NCBI GenBank assembly: GCA_007128525.1
Contig: SKXG01000395.1
Coordinates: forward strand, 1 to 8,287
Reading direction: 5' to 3'
Length of the DNA: 8,287 bases
Source of the DNA: Pseudomonadales bacterium
GTDB lineage: Bacteria; Pseudomonadota; Gammaproteobacteria; Pseudomonadales; Azotimanducaceae
Shown: positions 1-5,225 of the stretch, one piece after another
Numbering within the stretch: the stretch's first letter is position 1
Layout: each line of letters opens with the position of its first letter
The notes under the pieces: model-generated
Database searches by the model: none
The model's input: only the letters and a program-made list of their open reading frames with translations
Told to the model about the DNA's origin: nothing
Position numbers and translations under genes: made by a program

Positions 1-153
1 AGCGCGCCGGCACCCTTGCTCGGCATATTGGAATCCAAGGCCGTCATCAATAACGGTGTGATTTCTGAGCTTGACCTGTCGGGTGATGCCGCTTCAGGTG
101 ATTCCGATGCGGCAGGCTATGACATAGCCAATGTGGCCATGCTGAGGTTGTAA
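1..153 (+). CDS. C-terminal 50 residues of an unrecognised protein (5' end outside the window)
   Basis: The first reading frame is open from base 1 to a TAA at 151-153, so this is the tail of a gene that starts upstream. The visible 50 residues are rich in Gly, Ala, Ser and Asp (for example VISELDLSGDAASGDSDAAG) and end in ANVAMLRL. The composition suits an extracytoplasmic or surface-type domain, but no family is recognised and no function is claimed. The next gene begins only 5 bp after the stop on the same strand, which suggests co-transcription with the winged-helix regulator. A spurious open frame without a start cannot be ruled out, but the tight junction and the absence of another candidate favour a real 3' end. 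Confidence 0.55.
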   Translation, partial: SAPAPLLGILESKAVINNGVISELDLSGDAASGDSDAAGYDIANVAMLRL

Positions 154-158
154 CGGAC

Positions 159-761
159 ATGGTCGGCAGTCAGCAGACATCGCAGCGTATACGCAACGGG
201 TCGTCCCGTCCGGCCTATGCCTTCGGGCCCTTTGTGCTGGACACAGCGGAGCGCCGCTTGAGCAGAGAAAGTGTTGCGCTGAGCCTGCCGCCCAAAGCGT
301 TCGATGTCCTGGCCTGTCTTCTGGAGCACGCTGGCCACCTGCTTACCAAGCAACAGATCTTCGATCTCGTCTGGCATGGCGCCATCGTCAGCGACAACGC
401 GCTGATGCAAGCCGTTCGTCAAATTCGAACTGTATTGGATGATGACGCCAGCAATCCAACCTACCTGGAAACTGTACCGCGTTCCGGGTATCGATTCGTG
501 GCAGATCAAGTGCGGGAGATTTCACCAGAGCCGCCGTATGCTTCTGACGGAGCGGCGGACACCGGCCCTGGGGTGCCCGAGTTCTCACCTCTCTGCCAGC
601 CCGGTCAGCAAGCCGAAGGCAGAGCGCTTTATCTGCAGGGCAGGGTAGACGATGAGGAGTTGCTGCGGCGTTATGAAGCTTTGCTACGTGCCTTTGTTGC
701 AACACTGCAACGCGGTTCGAGAGTGACGCTGGCCATTGTGGAAGATACGTCTCAGCTCTGA
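159..761 (+). CDS. Short CadC/OmpR-type winged-helix transcriptional regulator
   Basis: A 200-residue protein with an OmpR/PhoB-type winged helix (Trans_reg_C) at about residues 20-115. The AFGPFVLD strand opens the domain, LLTKQQIFDLVW lies in the middle helices, the recognition helix is about 78-93 (SDNALMQAVRQIRTVL), and YLETVPRSGYRFVA at 102-115 is the classic wing. No response-regulator receiver domain precedes it, so the architecture is CadC-like. Residues 116-200 are a Pro/Gly-rich linker and a short helical tail, with no membrane span, TPR array or AAA domain. Most relatives are much longer, so the sensor part is missing or minimal. The ATG at 159 follows the upstream stop by 5 bp, with only a weak TGAGG 11 nt before it, and may be translationally coupled. 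It probably binds DNA in the cytoplasm, but its target and signal are unknown. Its 3' end overlaps the convergent gene by 10 bp. Confidence 0.85.
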   Translation: MVGSQQTSQRIRNGSSRPAYAFGPFVLDTAERRLSRESVALSLPPKAFDVLACLLEHAGHLLTKQQIFDLVWHGAIVSDNALMQAVRQIRTVLDDDASNPTYLETVPRSGYRFVADQVREISPEPPYASDGAADTGPGVPEFSPLCQPGQQAEGRALYLQGRVDDEELLRRYEALLRAFVATLQRGSRVTLAIVEDTSQL

Positions 762-1270
762 ATATGATGCCGGGTTCCCTTGATGTAGTCGCCGGCCGCG
801 CTGCCAGCAGGCGCTCGGAATCTTGAACCACCAGACAGCCTCGGTCTGCCCCGAGGCGGCTCGCCATCCGGGCGGTAGACACGGATAACACCGCCGGGGT
901 CAGAAAGATAAAAGGGCACGCCGAAGTGATGCGCAATGGCAGTGTCCTGGGGTGAGAACAGGTTCCGTCCCGGCCCTGGAGCGCCGTGTGTGTGCCAGAA
1001 TGCAATCAAATCGTCCAGCTTGTGTCGAGGAATGCCGATGGTGGCTTTTCCGGCTCGAGGTTCGCCATCTGCTATCCGCACCATGATGCCGTTATCAGTG
1101 GCATAAAGGGCTGCGATAAACTCCCTGTCTTCACGCACCGACCGGGCCAGATAGCATTCACTGAGTGTTTTGACGGCCGCCATCTGCGACTCGAACCTTT
1201 GCTTATCCAAATTGCAATCTGCTGATGCGATGGCCGGTAAGGCAAGCAGCATTGCCATTGCTTTCCGCAT
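752..1270 (-). CDS. Exported DUF4329/JAMM-like domain protein
   Basis: A 172-residue protein with a short Sec signal peptide (MRKAMAMLLALPAIASA, probable cut before D18), so the product should be periplasmic or secreted. The core holds WHTHG at 92-96 followed by SPQD at 106-109, that is H93, H95, S106 and D109. This HxH-x10-SxxD pattern matches the JAMM/MPN metalloprotease signature, and E50 in REFIAALY could be the upstream glutamate. The following GVPFYLSDPGGVIRVYRPD resembles the end of DUF4329 domains. Cys19 and Cys39 could form a disulfide. The last 30 residues are Arg/Gly-rich and look disordered. The start is supported by GGGAG with a 7-nt spacer. A zinc-dependent isopeptidase or hydrolase role is inferred; DUF4329 has no settled activity that I can cite. 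The gene stands alone on its strand, 191 bp downstream of the zinc-ribbon gene. Confidence 0.8.
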   Translation of the reverse strand: MRKAMAMLLALPAIASADCNLDKQRFESQMAAVKTLSECYLARSVREDREFIAALYATDNGIMVRIADGEPRAGKATIGIPRHKLDDLIAFWHTHGAPGPGRNLFSPQDTAIAHHFGVPFYLSDPGGVIRVYRPDGEPPRGRPRLSGGSRFRAPAGSAAGDYIKGTRHHIQS

Positions 1271-1461
1271 TGTTGATCTCCCGACGTGAAAGTCGAGAGA
1301 TGGTGCACTTTGCCGGAAATTCGGAAATGAGCGGTTGCTGAAGCGTTACTGAGGACACTTCAGTGTTTTCTTCAGAGTAAAGTCACCCTGTTCAGGTGCG
1401 ATATCGCCCTATACCTTTCCATCGGCGATAAGCTGATGCCAGTCTGTCGTGTTGGATGCGG
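1271..1461. other. Intergenic region upstream of the DUF4329-like gene
   Basis: This 191-bp stretch holds no convincing gene. It contains a palindrome ACACT-TC-AGTGT at 1355-1366 (a 9-bp stem at 1351-1370 if wobble pairs are allowed), a tandem CGGAAAT repeat at 1314-1320 and 1322-1328, and an inverted repeat TATCGCC/GGCGATA at 1402-1408 and 1424-1430. None is followed by a U-run on the relevant strand, so these are not terminator-like. They lie where the promoter and operator of the minus-strand DUF4329 gene should be. I could not pick a clear -35/-10 pair. Confidence 0.4.
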
Positions 1462-1899
1462 TCATTCTCTGTGATCGTTATCCTGCGGTGGCGGCTTGAA
1501 CAGAGCTTCGAGCCTGGCTTTGGCAGCATCTTCCTTGCTGACGGCAGACTCATCGGTGTTCGAGCTGACATCCGTATCCGTGTCTTCTGCTGTGGACGAC
1601 GTCTCGCCGAACAGGGCTTCAAGTTGTGCCCGGCTTTGCCCCTCGCGCGGATTTTGCGCCTGATCAAAGGCATTGGGGCACGGTTTGAAATAGTCGCAGA
1701 AGTTGGCCGTTTCCTTGTTCAGCGGATGCTCGGCCTGATCTTCATCGCATTGCTCCGGTCGAATTGAGGGATCGAAGTGCACACACATCCGGCAGCAATG
1801 TACTTCGGTAAAGCAGGACGGACAGTGCGCGCGCCGGCTGATCGGATGCAACAGCTGCTCGAGGGCTGTGCCGCAATTCCAGCAGACGAAGTCTTGCAT
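1462..1899 (-). CDS. Cysteine-rich zinc-ribbon protein of unknown function
   Basis: A 145-residue protein with ten cysteines in its first 74 residues: C6, C9, C26, C29, C35, C36, C39, C51, C68 and C74. The pairs CWNC (6-9), CPSC (26-29) and CRMC (36-39) look like zinc-knuckle ligands. The pattern CWNCG...PISRRAHCPSC...CCRMC...ANFCDYF resembles a conserved but uncharacterised gammaproteobacterial family that I know only as hypothetical. Residues 83-145 are acidic and probably disordered, with two short related motifs, RAQLEALFG (90-98) and KARLEALFK (127-135). No signal peptide or membrane span is visible, so it is probably cytoplasmic. The start has GGAGG 4 nt before the ATG, and the amidase stop lies 10 bp upstream, so the two genes are very likely co-transcribed. 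A role as a nucleic-acid or protein adaptor is possible but unproven. Confidence 0.8.
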   Translation of the reverse strand: MQDFVCWNCGTALEQLLHPISRRAHCPSCFTEVHCCRMCVHFDPSIRPEQCDEDQAEHPLNKETANFCDYFKPCPNAFDQAQNPREGQSRAQLEALFGETSSTAEDTDTDVSSNTDESAVSKEDAAKARLEALFKPPPQDNDHRE

Positions 1900-1909
1900 G
1901 AGGCCTCCA

Positions 1910-3358
1910 TCAATAACTATCCGGTGCCTGAAAGCCGAAACCCATCTGCTCCAGCAGGGTGGCCGCAGAGAGTGTCGTCAGATCGCCGAATTCCGGACCG
2001 ATAATCTGTACACCAATTGGCAGCCCTTCGGCATTGGGCCCTGTTGGCACCACCGTTGAAGGAAGATAACAAAGGCTGGCCAGGCCGGCCCAGAACAGTT
2101 GCTGCCAGTAGGGTTGTGCCTTGCCATCCACCTGCAGGCTGCGCTGCTCGAATGGTCGTTCATCCTGCGGAAAGGCCGCAGTTGCGCCAACCGGGGCAAG
2201 CAGAATGTCCCATTCTTCAAAAAAGTTCTGCCAGGCCCAGCGCAGACGTGTGCGGTGTTCATTGCGTTGCAACCAGCGATAGTGCGTCAGCAGTCGGCGG
2301 CGAATGGCTTCGGCAGCCGGACTCTGGTCGTCGGGATCAAGCGCACCAAGCTCCGCGATTTCTTTGTCATGCTCCTCCGGGGACTGGCGGCCACTCATCG
2401 CGGCCTGCAGCAGGGCCGCGTAGGTGCGATGGTGCTCTTGCGCATCAAACTCCGGGCGCGCGTCCCAGCTCACAGTGGCACCGGCCGATGCAAAAGCTTC
2501 AGCAACACGGTCGACCCGTTGGCGCACATCTGCCGACACAGGTGCGTTACCGGCATCGTGCCAGACTGCAACGCGGAACTCGCCGGCCGATTGTGGGCGG
2601 GGTGGACGCAGTTGCAGTCGGTAACCCCGGGCCTGGATCTGATCCGGCCCGGCCATGACCTTGAGCGCGAGATGCAGATCCTGGGCAGAGCGTGCGAGGG
2701 GGCCGAGCACACTGATGTCGGCCGGTGTCAGGTTGGCGCTGAGCGCATGACCACGCGAGGGTATCAGTTCATAGCTGGCTTTGTGGCCGAACAGCCCGCA
2801 GTAATGTGCCGGCCCCCGAATGGAGCCGCCGATGTCTGAGCCGCTGTCCAGGCTCGTCAGGCCGGCCGCCAACGCGGCAGCGGAGCCGCCCGATGAGCCC
2901 CCGGGGGTCCTGCCCTGTTGCCAGGGGTTGTGGGTGGTGCCGTAGATGTCGTTGAAGCTCTGCCAGTCTGCCAGATGCAGCGGCACGTTGGTCTTGCCGA
3001 AGAGAATGGCGCCGGCCCGCTTCAGCCGTTGGACGGCCAGTGCATCTTCGGTGGCCATGTTGTCGCGCCATGCCGGGTCGCCCCAGGTGGTGAGCAGGCC
3101 GGCGACGTTGTAGGACTCCTTGATGGTCATGGGCACACCGTGCAAGGGGCCGAGCGGTTGGCCATGGCGTAATGCCCAGTCGGCGGCCGCCGCAGCCTCG
3201 CGGGCACGCTCCCGGTCATCGACGATGATGGCGTTCAGTGCCGGATTGAAGCGGTCAACCCGGTCGAGAAAATATTCGAGCAGTTCGCGTGCGCTGAAAT
3301 CTCCGTCACGCAGTCGCTGTGCCAGCATGCTGGCGGATTGAAAGGCCGGTTCAGTCAC
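1910..3358 (-). CDS. Amidase-signature (AS) family amidohydrolase
   Basis: A 482-residue enzyme of the amidase-signature family, which hydrolyses carboxamide C-N bonds with a Ser-cisSer-Lys triad. GVPMTIKESYNVAG carries the catalytic Lys80, TPGGSSGGSAAALAAG carries Ser155, and GSDIGGSIRGPAHYCGLFGHK carries the nucleophile Ser179. The 24-residue spacing between the serines equals that in fatty acid amide hydrolase (217 and 241). Length is normal for the family and there is no signal peptide, so it is cytoplasmic. The substrate cannot be read from sequence; the best match is the general amidase group, with no sign of a GatA partner gene. The start chosen is the GTG at 3358, which gives VTEPAFQSASMLAQ and has GGGGAG 6 nt upstream; an ATG at 3397 would add 13 residues with no good ribosome binding site. 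The frame stays open far upstream, but that part is antisense to the transglycosylase gene. It heads a pair with the zinc-ribbon gene. Confidence 0.93.
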   Translation of the reverse strand: MTEPAFQSASMLAQRLRDGDFSARELLEYFLDRVDRFNPALNAIIVDDRERAREAAAAADWALRHGQPLGPLHGVPMTIKESYNVAGLLTTWGDPAWRDNMATEDALAVQRLKRAGAILFGKTNVPLHLADWQSFNDIYGTTHNPWQQGRTPGGSSGGSAAALAAGLTSLDSGSDIGGSIRGPAHYCGLFGHKASYELIPSRGHALSANLTPADISVLGPLARSAQDLHLALKVMAGPDQIQARGYRLQLRPPRPQSAGEFRVAVWHDAGNAPVSADVRQRVDRVAEAFASAGATVSWDARPEFDAQEHHRTYAALLQAAMSGRQSPEEHDKEIAELGALDPDDQSPAAEAIRRRLLTHYRWLQRNEHRTRLRWAWQNFFEEWDILLAPVGATAAFPQDERPFEQRSLQVDGKAQPYWQQLFWAGLASLCYLPSTVVPTGPNAEGLPIGVQIIGPEFGDLTTLSAATLLEQMGFGFQAPDSY

Positions 3359-3466
3359 CTCGATCTCCCCATGTCGGTATCTGATACATGGCAACATATC
3401 ACGATCCCGTTCCGGGCATGGCGCACCGGTTGGGGAGCGACTTAGGCGTTTTGTGGTCTGTGTGGT
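3359..3466. promoter_or_regulatory. Divergent promoter region with nested palindromes
   Basis: This 108-bp gap separates the divergent amidase and transglycosylase genes and must carry promoters for both. It contains GTATC-T-GATAC at 3377-3387, CCATGT-N11-ACATGG at 3369-3391, and TGATA-N10-TATCA at 3382-3401, all overlapping within about 30 bp. Such clustered dyads suggest a regulator binding site close to the amidase start. I could not assign convincing -35/-10 boxes, so the call rests on gene arrangement and symmetry only. Confidence 0.35.
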
Positions 3467-4597
3467 ATGACGACAAAAGGAACGCAGGCAGTGGTCCAGG
3501 TTTTGCGGCAGGGCGCGACAGCTCTGGTATTGGCAGCTTCGCTCTCGTTGTGCGCGGCAGTGCAGGCACAGGACAACGCGTCGCCGCTGGACAGCTGGCA
3601 AACGTTGATTCGCGACAAGCCCTTCTGGGAGAGCCAGGGCGTGCATGCCAACCTGGCCACGATTCGCCGCTGGGTACTGTCGGGCGTGTCCTATTGCGAA
3701 GTGGAGGACAGGCACATTTTCTTCGATCGCCGGGCGACCTTCTTGGGTTACATGGACAATGCCCAGAGTCCTGAGGAGACCCAGCAACGTATCAACATGC
3801 ATCGGGCCCGCTTCGCTGAAGCCGGCCGGGTGCCAGGGTGGGTCTCCGGCGGGTCCGGACGCAGCGGCTATCCCTTTGCGCTGGCGTGTCGCCAGCCCTA
3901 TGCAAGGCTGAGTGATGCCTTGGCCCGCTATACCGGGGAGGATGCTTCGGCACGGCTCTGGGGCACCTGGGATGGCATGCGGCTGGGCAGTGCGGACAGT
4001 GAGATCTCGCTGCATGAAGCCATCACGCAGGTCTATCAGCATCGGGTGGCGCAGGGCCGGGTCAGTCTGCCTGAACACGTGCTTGGTGTGCTCGCTGGCA
4101 AAGTGATGATTGAAAGCGGCGGCCGCCGCGAAGCGCATTCGGCAGCCGGAGCGCGGGGCATCATGCAGCTGTCTGAGGCGGCACTGCAGGACTGCCGGCT
4201 CGATGCGCGCTTCCACCTGCATCGGATGGCGCAAATTGACTGCGCGCTGTACCTGCTCGAGCAGAACCACCGGAACCTGGAGCCGGTGTTCCTGGAACAT
4301 TTCGGCGACCTGCCGACTGCCAAGCGCGATGCGCTGTATCGTTTGCTGCTGATCCAGGCCTATCACGGCGGCGCCGGGCGGGTTGCGGCCCTGATGACAG
4401 ACCCGAAACTGAATGGTCCCGCCCGATACTTTATGGCAAACCACGAGCGTTTTACGCCTGGTGACATTGCCCTTGGCATGGTCTTTCACAATCTCGGCCG
4501 CAATCAGCTCGGCTTCGCATCGCTTTATTACGTGACAGACGTCAGCATCGCGCTTGAGGCCGCCTGCCGGCGGGTGTCTGATCTGGCATGTCAGTAA
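3467..4597 (+). CDS. Exported lytic-transglycosylase-like (SLT fold) protein
   Basis: A 376-residue protein. A signal peptide covers roughly residues 9-34 (core LVLAASLSLCAAVQA), so the product is periplasmic or outer-membrane associated. The C-terminal half carries the SLT-type transglycosylase signature: catalytic Glu216 in VMIESGG, then SAAGARGIMQL (225-235), and AYHGGAGRV (298-306) in the place of the family motif AYNAGxGxV. Members cleave the MurNAc-GlcNAc bond of peptidoglycan to give 1,6-anhydro products. The N-terminal 170 residues (SGVSYCEVEDRHIFFDRR and following) are not a domain I recognise. Start choice is open. The ATG at 3467 lacks a Shine-Dalgarno site, whereas the in-frame GTG at 3491 has AAGGA 9 nt upstream and still keeps the whole signal peptide. 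The substrate class is well supported, but no specific Mlt/Slt name is claimed. It is transcribed away from the amidase. Confidence 0.85.
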   Translation: MTTKGTQAVVQVLRQGATALVLAASLSLCAAVQAQDNASPLDSWQTLIRDKPFWESQGVHANLATIRRWVLSGVSYCEVEDRHIFFDRRATFLGYMDNAQSPEETQQRINMHRARFAEAGRVPGWVSGGSGRSGYPFALACRQPYARLSDALARYTGEDASARLWGTWDGMRLGSADSEISLHEAITQVYQHRVAQGRVSLPEHVLGVLAGKVMIESGGRREAHSAAGARGIMQLSEAALQDCRLDARFHLHRMAQIDCALYLLEQNHRNLEPVFLEHFGDLPTAKRDALYRLLLIQAYHGGAGRVAALMTDPKLNGPARYFMANHERFTPGDIALGMVFHNLGRNQLGFASLYYVTDVSIALEAACRRVSDLACQ

Positions 4598-4740
4598 CCT
4601 GACAGGCCACTTTTTCAGCAACCGGCCAATGCCGAGTGCTTGGTTATGCCGAAAAGTGCTAACAAAAGCAGAAACTAGTATTTTTCGACACAGCCGCGCC
4701 CTTGCTAGAGTCATCGCCACGTTTTCAGGAGTCGAAGGTC
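4598..4740. promoter_or_regulatory. Intergenic region with imperfect direct repeat and weak promoter candidate
   Basis: The 143 bp after the transglycosylase stop hold no gene. Seen here are an imperfect direct repeat, ATGCCGA-GTGCT at 4629-4640 and ATGCCGA-AAA-GTGCT at 4646-4660, and an inverted repeat CACTTTT (4608-4614) / AAAAGTG (4652-4658) that would enclose most of it. A marginal promoter for the next small gene is TCGACA (4685-4690) with TAGAGT (4706-4711), a 15-bp spacer that is shorter than ideal. AGGAG at 4727-4731 is the ribosome binding site of the 59-aa gene. No terminator with a T-run follows the transglycosylase gene. Confidence 0.3.
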
Positions 4741-4920
4741 ATGGCGCGGCGATCTACCCGGGTAATGGGCTATGTGGCCCTCGTTTTGGTTGCCCTGGTT
4801 GTGGTGCAGTCGGCACGTGCCAGCCAGGGCCTGCCCGACTATGCCGGGGCTGGTGCGCTGGAAGCTGCCAGCTGCTGCGCGCCGTCGATGTACATTCGAC
4901 AGCAGCCCGACAGCGGCTGA
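4741..4920 (+). CDS. Small exported peptide with a Cys-Cys pair (59 aa)
   Basis: A 59-residue product starting at the ATG at 4741, preceded by AGGAG at a 9-nt spacing, which is a good start. The N-terminus is a textbook signal sequence: basic MARRSTR, a hydrophobic run about residues 10-23 (GYVALVLVALVVVQ), then SARA with a probable cut before S28. The mature part would be about 32 residues, with an adjacent pair C45-C46 in AASCCAPSM. If uncleaved, it would be a membrane-anchored peptide. I recognise no family. It lies on the same strand as, and upstream of, a second small membrane gene and the arsR-gapdh-arsJ operon. The cysteine pair invites a thiol- or metalloid-related guess, but that is inference. 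A longer in-frame TTG start at 4702 would put extra polar residues before the signal and lacks support. Confidence 0.6.
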   Translation: MARRSTRVMGYVALVLVALVVVQSARASQGLPDYAGAGALEAASCCAPSMYIRQQPDSG

Positions 4921-4962
4921 CGCAGGCCAGGTGCATGGTGGCGTTCATTGGAGGACGCTACC

Positions 4963-5070
4963 ATGGGACACCAGACTCCACGCCATCAAAAGGGCCTGCT
5001 GGCCCGCCTCGTTGCGACGCTGCTGATGACTTTGCCTTTTCTGCTTGCCATCTGGGCGATGTCGGACTGA
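4963..5070 (+). CDS. Small single-span membrane peptide (35 aa)
   Basis: An ATG at 4963 preceded by GGAGG (4950-4954) at an 8-nt spacing opens a 35-codon frame ending in TGA at 5068-5070. The translation has a basic, polar N-terminus (MGHQTPRHQKGLLARL) and one hydrophobic helix of about 18 residues (VATLLMTLPFLLAIWAM) ending in SD. This fits a bitopic inner-membrane peptide with the N-terminus in the cytoplasm. It could also be a poor signal peptide with no mature part, but there is no cleavage motif. It begins 42 bp after the 59-aa gene and could share its transcript. No known small-protein family is recognised. The strong ribosome binding site plus the clean membrane segment are the reasons to call it a gene. 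Confidence 0.5.
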   Translation: MGHQTPRHQKGLLARLVATLLMTLPFLLAIWAMSD

Positions 5071-5225
5071 GTACCTGGAATCGCGGTGCGCAGTGTTCGT
5101 TCTTGTCATATTTCGATAATACTGGAAGTATAGAATTGAATGCAGGATAGGCCGCGCGGGCTTGTATCAGCTGTGGCTCTGGCAGGCCCACTGTCTATCG
5201 GCTGCAAATTGATCGGGAGATGATC
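5071..5225 (+). promoter_or_regulatory. Candidate arsR promoter and ArsR operator
   Basis: An AT-rich island at 5101-5145 stands out in otherwise GC-rich DNA, about 80-120 bp before arsR. It contains the palindrome ATACT-GGA-AGTAT (5120-5132), with looser flanking dyad halves TTTCGATA (5113-5120) and TATAGAAT (5130-5137). Possible promoter boxes are TTGTCA (5104-5109) with TATAGA (5130-5135), a 20-bp spacer, or a -10 of GATAAT (5116-5121) or TAGAAT (5132-5137); none gives an ideal pair. ArsR repressors usually bind imperfect dyads over their own promoter, so autoregulation here is inferred. GGGAG at 5215-5219 is the arsR ribosome binding site. Confidence 0.45.

Noticed and set aside
388..1005. 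205-codon minus-strand frame across the regulator and the DUF4329 gene
   Set aside because: It conflicts with two better genes and its translation has an Arg/Pro/Thr-rich shadow composition.
1402..1430. TATCGCC/GGCGATA inverted repeat as a terminator of the zinc-ribbon gene
   Set aside because: The stem is 7 bp with a 15-nt loop and lacks a T-run on the minus strand, so it does not look like a rho-independent terminator.
2099..2839. Plus-strand frames (2017-2658 and 2099-2839) inside the amidase gene
   Set aside because: The amidase catalytic motifs on the minus strand account for this DNA; the plus frames show no domain or ribosome site.
3359..4720. Long minus-strand open frame extending the amidase upstream by about 450 codons
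   Set aside because: It is antisense to the transglycosylase gene, whose signal peptide and SLT motifs are clear. Its translation is rich in Arg, His, Gln and Cys with no family features, and amidase homology begins only near 3358, where a good ribosome site exists.
5141..5212. 23-codon frame between the AT-rich island and arsR (MQDRPRGLYQ start)
   Set aside because: No ribosome site precedes its ATG and the product has no features. A leader-peptide role was considered, but nothing supports it.
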